DNA from: Lutibacter citreus
GTDB lineage: Bacteria > Bacteroidota > Bacteroidia > Flavobacteriales > Flavobacteriaceae
Length of the DNA stretch: 64,000 nucleotides
NCBI RefSeq assembly: GCF_003260195.1
Contig: NZ_QEIH01000003.1
Coordinates: 372,001-436,000 of the forward strand
Direction of reading: 5' to 3'
Below, one piece after another: positions 57,550-64,000 of the stretch (its first letter is position 1; each line of letters opens with the position of its first letter). Below the pieces are notes generated by a model, which searched no databases, had not been told where the DNA came from, and saw nothing but the letters and a program-made list of their open reading frames with translations. The translations under genes and the position numbers were made by a program.

Positions 57550-58335
57550 ATGTTAATTATTGATTTAAAAGGGAAAACAGCCCTAGTAACAGGAGTAAGT
57601 AATGGCGTAGGACTAGGCGTTGCAAAAATGTTGGCAAAGGCCGGTTGTAATGTATCAGGTTGCGGTCGTTCTTCGGAAACAACGGAAGGAGCAAAAACTT
57701 TTATTAATACCATTGAAAAAGAAGGAGCTAAAGCAATATATACATCTCTTGATATTACATCCAAAGAAGAGCAAGAAAAACTCATCCGAAAAACCGTAGA
57801 AGCTTTTTGCGGTATTGATATTTTAGTATCCAATGCCGGTGTTAATGTATTTGAAGGAGTAGAAAAATGTTCTGATGAACAGTGGGAATATAATATGGAT
57901 TTGAATTTAAAATCGCACTGGCAATTGAGTAAATTATGCAAGCCTTACCTAGAAAAAAGCGGAAAAGGCGTAATTTTATTAATGACTTCAAACCACTCAA
58001 ATTATACAATACCTGGTTGTTTCCCTTACAATGTAGCCAAAACAGCAATAAAAGGCTTGGTGCAATCGTTGGCAATAGAATGGGGGCCAAATATTAGAAC
58101 GGTAGGTATTGCACCTGGGTTCATAGAAACTAAGGGCAATCAAAAATGGTTTGATAGTTTTCCAGATGCAAAAAAAGAACGTCAACGAACTATAGATACG
58201 CATCCTGTTAAACGGATAGGAACTACAGAAGAAGTTGGTGCTTTGTGTGCTTTTTTAGCTTCTGATTCTGGGGCATTTATCTCTGGAACTACCTATTTAA
58301 TGGATGGAGGTAGATCTGCTTTAATGCAAGATTAA
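57550..58335 (+). CDS. SDR-family oxidoreductase
   Basis: A 261-residue classical short-chain dehydrogenase. The NAD(P) motif is VTGVSNGVGLG (TGxxxGxG), then NAG in SNAGVNVFEG, the catalytic Ser in MTSNHSN, YxxxK in PYNVAK, and the C-terminal LASDSGAFISGTTYLMDGG. The closest roles in such operons are keto-sugar-acid reductases (gluconate 5-dehydrogenase or KduD-like). It follows the dehydratase by 16 bases. Confidence 0.9.
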   Translation: MLIIDLKGKTALVTGVSNGVGLGVAKMLAKAGCNVSGCGRSSETTEGAKTFINTIEKEGAKAIYTSLDITSKEEQEKLIRKTVEAFCGIDILVSNAGVNVFEGVEKCSDEQWEYNMDLNLKSHWQLSKLCKPYLEKSGKGVILLMTSNHSNYTIPGCFPYNVAKTAIKGLVQSLAIEWGPNIRTVGIAPGFIETKGNQKWFDSFPDAKKERQRTIDTHPVKRIGTTEEVGALCAFLASDSGAFISGTTYLMDGGRSALMQD

Positions 58336-58670
58336 GTTTTAAAGTTAGATTAAGTAAATAATAGATGTAATTAACTTCATCAAGTTAATTAATGTGGATT
58401 TATATTAATAAAGACTAAATACATTTCTTTACATTTAAAATAAGTTACATGTTTTAATATATTATTTAAGTAAAACTACATAAATACCCAAATATCTTTA
58501 CTTAAGGTTTTTTTTACCTCCTCAATTTGAGAAGGTAATTCTGAAGAGAAAAATAGATATATACCCAATATGTAAATATATTTTTTATATCAAGTAAAAG
58601 TAAAATGGTGTTGGTGGATATAACTTAAAATGACATTCTCTATATTTGCTTTAAATAATTAAACGACCTT
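58336..58670 (+). other. Intergenic region with hairpin and AraC-gene promoter
   Basis: ATTAACTT (58370-58377) and AAGTTAAT (58382-58389) form a small hairpin after the SDR gene, without a real T-run. A perfect -7 element TATATTTG (58641-58648) lies 23 bases before the AraC gene. The 66-bp PUL operator is absent here. Nothing else is visible. Confidence 0.5.
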
Positions 58671-59528
58671 ATGAAAGCAAATTTCAGAAAACTAAAAACA
58701 CCTATTGAACATGCTTTTCATATTCGTAAAGATATACGAGAAATTTTTGATGATGCTTGGCATTATCATGATATGCTTGAACTAGTTTATATAGTTGAGG
58801 GAAAAGGTGAACGATATATAGGTGATTCTATAGAGACTTTTAAAAAAGGAGATATTATTTTAGTAGGAAGTAACTTACCCCATGTGTGGAAAAGCACTTC
58901 TCCTTTGTCTGATAAAAGTTCCATAGCTATAGTAATACAGTTTCCAAAGCATTTTTTAGGAGCAAACTTTTTAGAACTTTCAGAAACAAAAGATATTAAA
59001 GACCTATTTAAAAGGGCTGAACGAGGGGTTACTTTTGAAGGTAAATTAAAAAATAAGCTAACTAAACAACTTAATGATTTGCTAAAACTTGATGGTATGT
59101 TACAACTAATTAAGTTTCTTGAAATGCTAAATGCGCTTTCAAATTTTAAAAATTATAGATTACTAGCAAGCCCATATTTTATAAATACCATATTTAGTAA
59201 TGATTTAAAGGTTAACAAAGCTTATGAATATATTATAAGTAATTTTAAAGAAGATATAAAGCTTGAGGATATTGCAAATCATATAGGTATGAACAAAGCA
59301 GCTTTTTGTAGGTACTTTAAAAATAAAACTAAAAAAACATTTAGCGCATTTTTGAATGAAGTTCGAATAGGGTATGCGTGTAAGCTAATAATGGATGATA
59401 ATTTACAAGTAAATGAAGCTATTTATAGAAGTGGTTATAATAGTCCATCTTATTTTTATAAAAACTTCAAACTAATAAAAGGTGTTTTACCTACTGAATA
59501 TCAGGCTTTTTACAAAACTAAAATCTAG
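58671..59528 (+). CDS. AraC-family regulator with cupin sensor domain
   Basis: A 285-residue regulator. Residues 10-90 form a cupin-like sensor (DDAWHYHDMLELVYIVEGKG and FKKGDIILVGSNLPHVW), which binds sugars in the AraC/RhaR group. The C-terminal 100 residues are the double helix-turn-helix (IKLEDIANHIGMNKAAFCRY and LQVNEAIYRSGYNSPSYFYK, then GVLPTEYQAF). It sits between the two operons that share the 66-bp operator and is the natural candidate to bind it. It has its own promoter. Confidence 0.9.
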   Translation: MKANFRKLKTPIEHAFHIRKDIREIFDDAWHYHDMLELVYIVEGKGERYIGDSIETFKKGDIILVGSNLPHVWKSTSPLSDKSSIAIVIQFPKHFLGANFLELSETKDIKDLFKRAERGVTFEGKLKNKLTKQLNDLLKLDGMLQLIKFLEMLNALSNFKNYRLLASPYFINTIFSNDLKVNKAYEYIISNFKEDIKLEDIANHIGMNKAAFCRYFKNKTKKTFSAFLNEVRIGYACKLIMDDNLQVNEAIYRSGYNSPSYFYKNFKLIKGVLPTEYQAFYKTKI

Positions 59529-59663
59529 TTTAATAGAGCAAAATGATTTTAAAAACACTTAAAAAGCACGTAGCTTACCAATTTTAATTCTACAAAATTA
59601 AAGAAAATAGTCTTCACTTTTAGTATCTAATAATAACTCTAACTGCAAGTTAAATATACCTAT

Positions 59664-59729
59664 AGCAAATATAGAGGATATGTGTGCAAATTAAAAGTAC
59701 CAGAAAAAAAATATCAAACACTAATTTTG
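59664..59729 (+). promoter_or_regulatory. 66-bp PUL operator-promoter, copy 2
   Basis: 62/66 identical to 55473-55538, ending in the same -7 element TAATTTTG (59722-59729), 41 bases before the GH88 start. Perfectly kept blocks include GCAAATTAAAAGTACCAG and TATCAAACACTAATTTTG. Confidence 0.8.
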
Positions 59730-59769
59730 ACATTAAAGTGAGTAAACAAAAGCACTTTAGTTCTGGAAT

Positions 59770-60957
59770 ATGAAAACGCTTAAACAGATTTTATTAGTAT
59801 TAATATGCTCAATCAGTCTTATTTCTTGTAAAACTAATAGCCAAAAAAAAGGACCAATTGACAAAGAGTTATTAAGTCATATAGATAAACAATTAACACT
59901 ATTAGTCTCTAAATCTTTAGAGGGAAAAAGTATTCCCAGAACTGTAAAAGATGGTGAAATTAGATGGTCGAATCCAAATTGGGATTGGACTGAGGGTTTT
60001 TTTCCAGGAACGTTATGGTACCTTTATAAAACTACTAATGATGAAAAATGGAAGGATGCTGCAGAACAATTACAAGCTCAGTTTGAAGATCATAAATACA
60101 AAACAACACAACACGATGTTGGGTTTGTTTTCAATTGTTCTTATGGAAATGGATACAGATTAACAAAAAACGAATCGTTTAAACAAGTTATGATTACCGC
60201 CGGAGACTCTTTAATTACACGTTTTAACCCTGTAATTAAAGCCATACAAAGTTGGGATGTTGATAAAGGTTGGCAGGCTGAACGAGGATGGAAATTCCCT
60301 GTTATTATTGATAATATGATGAATCTTGAATTACTTTTTGAATTGAGTAAAATTACAGGAGATCCAAAATATAGCAAAGTAGCCATTGCACATGCAAATA
60401 CAACTTTAAAAAATCATTTTCGAGACGATTATAGTTCATTTCATATGATTGACTATGATCCTGAAACGGGTAATGTTAGAAGTAAACAAACAGTTCAAGG
60501 ATATAAAAATGAGAGTTCTTGGTCTAGAGGGCAGTCTTGGGGTTTATATGGTTATACACTGTGTTATAGGTACACAAAAGATGAAAAATATTTGAAACAG
60601 GCAGAAGGAATTGCTAAATATATTATGAATCATAAAAATTTGCCTGCAGATGGTATTCCATATTGGGATTATTATGCTCCAAATATACCTAATGAACCAA
60701 GAGATGCATCAGCCGCAGCTTTGGCCGCTTCAGCATTAATTGAATTAGATAAATATTCCAAAGAAAATTACGCTCCATTTATTGATAAAATACTTACATC
60801 ATTATCTTCAGATAAGTATCTAGCTGAAGTAGGAGAGAATAATTTCTTTTTATTAAAACATAGTGTTGGTAGCATACCTCATGGAGAGGAAATAGATGTA
60901 CCTTTAAATTATGCTGATTACTATTACATAGAAGCACTAATAAGACGAAGCAAATAA
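59770..60957 (+). CDS. GH88 unsaturated glucuronyl hydrolase, lipoprotein
   Basis: A 395-residue lipoprotein (lipobox LISC, lipidated Cys20) with a GH88 (alpha/alpha)6 barrel. The catalytic aspartates expected for unsaturated glucuronyl hydrolases are Asp116 in QHDVGFVFN and Asp181 in PVIIDNMMNLELLF. Further family features are WDWTEGFFPGTLWY, ESSWSRGQSWGLYGYTLCYR and DASAAALAASALIEL. It hydrates the 4,5-unsaturated uronic acid left at the non-reducing end by a polysaccharide lyase, releasing the uronate. It is tethered in the periplasm or on the cell surface and co-transcribed with the PL8 lyase (20-base gap). Confidence 0.93.
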   Translation: MKTLKQILLVLICSISLISCKTNSQKKGPIDKELLSHIDKQLTLLVSKSLEGKSIPRTVKDGEIRWSNPNWDWTEGFFPGTLWYLYKTTNDEKWKDAAEQLQAQFEDHKYKTTQHDVGFVFNCSYGNGYRLTKNESFKQVMITAGDSLITRFNPVIKAIQSWDVDKGWQAERGWKFPVIIDNMMNLELLFELSKITGDPKYSKVAIAHANTTLKNHFRDDYSSFHMIDYDPETGNVRSKQTVQGYKNESSWSRGQSWGLYGYTLCYRYTKDEKYLKQAEGIAKYIMNHKNLPADGIPYWDYYAPNIPNEPRDASAAALAASALIELDKYSKENYAPFIDKILTSLSSDKYLAEVGENNFFLLKHSVGSIPHGEEIDVPLNYADYYYIEALIRRSK

Positions 60958-60977
60958 GGTAAATTCAAAATATTAAG

Positions 60978-63900
60978 ATGAGATTAAAGTTAATTACTCC
61001 ACAAAGTTTAGGATTTCTGTTAGCATTTTTTATGTGCGTTTCAACCTACACATATTCCCAGAAAGCCTCTTATAAAATTATGGAAAGTTTTGAAGAAGAA
61101 CTTCCTAGTGAACTCCATACTATAGGAGGATCTATAGAGTTGGATACTCTACGAATGAAACATGGGAGACAATCATTAAAATGGAATTGGGAAGGAAACA
61201 GCAAGTTAATTTTAGATAGAGATTTGGGATATCATCCGCAGCGTGTAATAGATCTTGCAAATAATGAACTAATGAAAGGTTTACGTGGTGGTGGTAAAAC
61301 AGGTATTCTTAAAGAACCTTCAAGAGGAATTTTACTATGGATATATAATCCTGAAGCTCGAAAGCAACGTTTACGTTTTCAATTTGGGAAAGATGATCAC
61401 GTGGCAACGGAGTTTGATTTCAATTTAAATTTTAAAGGTTGGCGTACTATTCAGGTTATGTATGATACTGGCGATATGATGGGAGCTCCTTATGAAGGAA
61501 TGAATAGAATGACGGTTCTTGCCCCAAACATTGGGAAGGGAACTTTTTATATAGATGCTTTAGGTACATCTTTACCAATGAATTTCAGACAAAATACGCC
61601 AAATCCACAACTCCCTAATATTGATCCTCATCCAAGATTAGTGAGTAATTATGAGCATAGATTGTATGAATGGAGCAAAAACCTACCTACAATGGAAGTA
61701 GTACCGCTTACAACTGAAAAGAAAAGTGAGCTTGAAAAAATGGATGCTTTTATAGAAGAATTTCTTTTAGATAAAATGGAGACCGATAAAACTATTCAAT
61801 CAGCATTGAAAAGTATTCAAAAGCGGTATTCAAAATATAAAATTCAAAGAAAAGGAAACGAGATTTTTGGAAGACCATTAATGTCTGACAATATTTATAC
61901 AGAATACTTTACAAATGCAGGGTTGCCAAATGAAGCATTGAAAAACCAGTTTGAGGATTGGAAAAATTATAGTACTTTAATGTGTGATATTGCTAGTTTA
62001 TATCAAAGAACTGAAGAGCAAAATACAAGAGCAGAACTTTCAACGCTGTTTATTAATCTTTTTGATTACGGTGTGGATCAAGGAATTGATACAGGAGCAG
62101 GGCTTATGTGGATACATCACTATGCATATCGTTTAGGTAAAATGCCAATTTCTATTTTTTTAATGCGTAAAGTACTTGAAGAAGAAGGTCGTCTTGATAA
62201 AGCTATTGAAATTACGAAATGGTTTTTCGGCTTTAATCAGGTATACAATGAATCTGTTGTGTATGGTGTAGAAGGTAGAAAAGGAATTGATGCTGATGAT
62301 GCTCATGGTATTTTATTAGGTAAATTATTAAGTGCAATGTCAATGCCTAATTCAGCAGAAAAAGATCGTGATTTAAGACAATTTTCATCTTATTTTACAA
62401 ATGTTGCTGCACATACTAGTAATGGAATTGATGATGGTTTAAAACCAGATGGAACCGCATTTCATCACGCTATTCACATATTGAGTTATGGAGGTCGGTT
62501 AATAACATCCATGGGAACTATGCTCTATTTATTATCAGATACTCCTTATCGCGCTGGTAAATCTGCTCATGTAAATATTAAAAGAGCCGTTAACACCCTA
62601 TTTCATATACAGGGGCCAACAGCACTTTCTGCACCCACTACTTATGCAACAACTCGCTTTAAGATAGAAGAACTTCCTAAAGAAACTCATTTACTTCCTG
62701 CATATTTAGCACTCTGTGGAAACCCTGAAACTAATGATGTTATTGATAAAGAAATGGCTGATTATGCTTTTTCAGTTCTCGAAAAATCTGAGAATGGTTA
62801 TTTTCATTATTATGATAAAAGACGTACTAATAAGAATGCAAATTCAGAAAAAAATGTAAAAGTTGTAAACCCTGTTTTTGAAAAATTTAGAAGTAAAATT
62901 AAAGTGAAATACCCAAAGGTAAAAGCAACAAATTATAATGGGATTAAAATACTTCCTTTCTCAGCAAGCGCATCCAAAAGGTTAGAAAACACGTGGCTTA
63001 CATCAGTAAGAGCGCATAGTAAATATGTAGTGCCCTTTGAAAGTTGGGCAACAACCTATTTTGGGTATCCGTTATTTATTGCAAATGGTTATTTGGATGT
63101 AGCTTACCCAAATAGCATAGACAGTACTACGCCACATTCAGATGAAAAGAAATGGTTTGATGGTTACGATTGGCATAATTGGCCAGGAACTACAACAGTA
63201 AGGTTACCGTTTAAAGAAATGGTAACTTCACCAGAAAGCATTAGGGATGAAGGAGGAGAGTACTTATTTTCAGATCAATCATTTTGTGGTGGTGTAAGTT
63301 CAAATAATGGAAATGGTATCTTTTCTTTTATACTTAAGGGACACGATAAATACAACTTAGAATCATTAAGAGCAAAGAAAAGTTACTTTATGTTTGGAGA
63401 TAAAATAATTTGCCTAGGTTCAGATATTCAATCAGATTTATCAGGATTACCTGTAGAAACCACGCTATTTCAAGATGCTCTTACAATTGCTAAAAATCCG
63501 ACACAGACCAATTTTATGGGTGATGTAAGTGATTTCCCAGTAAATAAAACAATTTTAAAAGCAAATAACCAATGGTTTCTAGATAGCAGAGGAAGTGGGT
63601 TTTATGTTAACAGCATTGAAGGAAACAGTAAATTAAAATTTGATAGAACCAAGCAAACAGCACCCAATGTATTTGCAGAAAAGGAGGTAAGCGGAAACTT
63701 TGCTAAAGCTTATTTTGATCACGGTACACAACCAAAAGCAGCCAAGTATGCTTACACGGTAATTCCTTATGCGAATAAAGACAAGTTGAATATTTTTGCT
63801 GAAGAAATGGCATCTAAAAAGCCACCTATAAAAATAATTCAACAAGACGAAAAAGCGCACGTAGTTCATTCAACTAAATTAAATACAACTGGCTATGCAA

Positions 63901-64000
63901 CCTTTATTAATAGAGTAGATTTTAAAAAAGGGATTGTAAAGAGTATTGAAAGTCCTTCAATACTAATGGTTGAAGAAAAAAGTAAACACAAAATAGAACT
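60978..64000 (+). CDS. PL8 chondroitin/hyaluronan-type lyase, cut by the window edge
   Basis: 1007 complete codons are present and the frame is open at the edge, so the 3' end is missing. A signal peptide (1-29, ending TYSQ) precedes an N-terminal carbohydrate-binding-like beta domain (about 30-190, as in chondroitin ABC lyases), a helical catalytic domain (about 210-610) and the first beta-sandwich. Likely catalytic residues are His380/His381 in MWIHHYAYR, and His497 and Tyr504 in FHHAIHILSYGG, spaced by seven as in Proteus chondroitinase ABC. It eliminates uronate-hexosamine bonds of chondroitin, dermatan or hyaluronan, producing the unsaturated ends used by GH88. Fine specificity cannot be read from sequence. 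Confidence 0.9.
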   Translation, partial: MRLKLITPQSLGFLLAFFMCVSTYTYSQKASYKIMESFEEELPSELHTIGGSIELDTLRMKHGRQSLKWNWEGNSKLILDRDLGYHPQRVIDLANNELMKGLRGGGKTGILKEPSRGILLWIYNPEARKQRLRFQFGKDDHVATEFDFNLNFKGWRTIQVMYDTGDMMGAPYEGMNRMTVLAPNIGKGTFYIDALGTSLPMNFRQNTPNPQLPNIDPHPRLVSNYEHRLYEWSKNLPTMEVVPLTTEKKSELEKMDAFIEEFLLDKMETDKTIQSALKSIQKRYSKYKIQRKGNEIFGRPLMSDNIYTEYFTNAGLPNEALKNQFEDWKNYSTLMCDIASLYQRTEEQNTRAELSTLFINLFDYGVDQGIDTGAGLMWIHHYAYRLGKMPISIFLMRKVLEEEGRLDKAIEITKWFFGFNQVYNESVVYGVEGRKGIDADDAHGILLGKLLSAMSMPNSAEKDRDLRQFSSYFTNVAAHTSNGIDDGLKPDGTAFHHAIHILSYGGRLITSMGTMLYLLSDTPYRAGKSAHVNIKRAVNTLFHIQGPTALSAPTTYATTRFKIEELPKETHLLPAYLALCGNPETNDVIDKEMADYAFSVLEKSENGYFHYYDKRRTNKNANSEKNVKVVNPVFEKFRSKIKVKYPKVKATNYNGIKILPFSASASKRLENTWLTSVRAHSKYVVPFESWATTYFGYPLFIANGYLDVAYPNSIDSTTPHSDEKKWFDGYDWHNWPGTTTVRLPFKEMVTSPESIRDEGGEYLFSDQSFCGGVSSNNGNGIFSFILKGHDKYNLESLRAKKSYFMFGDKIICLGSDIQSDLSGLPVETTLFQDALTIAKNPTQTNFMGDVSDFPVNKTILKANNQWFLDSRGSGFYVNSIEGNSKLKFDRTKQTAPNVFAEKEVSGNFAKAYFDHGTQPKAAKYAYTVIPYANKDKLNIFAEEMASKKPPIKIIQQDEKAHVVHSTKLNTTGYATFINRVDFKKGIVKSIESPSILMVEEKSKHKIE

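Noticed and set aside
57537..58203. Minus-strand frames opposite the SDR gene
   Set aside because: The plus strand has an unambiguous SDR with all motifs; these are complementary-strand shadows.
58370..58389. ATTAACTT-N4-AAGTTAAT as a terminator of the dehydratase-SDR operon
   Set aside because: The stem is AT-only with no T-run; it may be an operator or incidental, so it is noted only within the gap entry.
63633..63869. 78-residue minus-strand frame in the PL8 lyase
   Set aside because: The plus-strand PL8 frame is continuous and conserved here; the minus frame has no recognisable feature.

Overview
The window is AT-rich chromosomal DNA from a member of the Bacteroidota, most likely a marine or sediment Flavobacteriaceae species. 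The evidence is Bacteroidota-type promoters (-7 element TAnnTTTG) before most transcription units, poor Shine-Dalgarno sequences, flavobacterial gene families and a polysaccharide-utilisation region at the right end. I saw no rRNA, tRNA, CRISPR array or intact insertion sequence.

Positions 1-34000 form a stress and membrane-maintenance island. It holds HdeD, an SQR-like flavoprotein, two triple-BON proteins, exonuclease III, thioredoxin, a CbpA/DnaJ-type chaperone with an unusual sigma-like partner, a stand-alone LigD polymerase domain, two UspA proteins, YflT-like, YtxH and holin-like envelope proteins, MscS, patatin, cardiolipin synthase and Hsp20. In the middle lie a five-PAS histidine kinase and an overlapping receiver-cNMP-Crp regulator. 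Nine promoters, on both strands, carry a dyad TGAY-N4-RTCA centred 28.5-29.5 bp upstream of the -7 element, the class II position for a Crp/Fnr activator. The receiver-Crp protein is the natural candidate regulator.

Positions 22100-27800 hold an ABC transporter with a class C serine hydrolase, divergent from a LytS/LytTR two-component system. Positions 27900-32300 form a second small regulon. Dps, a 54-aa DUF1328 protein, a small membrane protein and a beta-barrel protein share an 18-bp element (consensus AAAATGATATGAGCAAAA) exactly 19 bp before the -7 box. An AraC-family regulator sits among them, next to a SRAP-like protein that has lost its catalytic residues.

Positions 32400-45000 hold a cold-shock protein, a large TPR protein, a sugar phosphatase, a ThiE-like protein, a half DEAD-box helicase, a luciferase-like monooxygenase and a TetR-ABC-HlyD-TolC export operon whose ATPase has degenerate catalytic motifs.

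Positions 45400-52700 hold the most unusual system. It is a four-gene operon encoding a trypsin-like protease fused to an amidohydrolase with an N-terminal effector-associated-like domain, an unknown protein, an adaptor with a related N-terminal domain and a lysine-less P-loop, and a large STAND-type NTPase with helical repeats whose end is frameshifted. A lipoprotein and an FAD-linked oxidase follow. I read it as a candidate NTPase-controlled conflict or defence system.

From 55400 to the right edge is a glycosaminoglycan-type catabolic locus: RraA-like, enolase-superfamily and SDR enzymes, an AraC regulator, a GH88 unsaturated glucuronyl hydrolase lipoprotein and a PL8 chondroitinase that runs off the window. 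A 66-bp repeated operator-promoter (62/66 identical) drives both enzyme operons.
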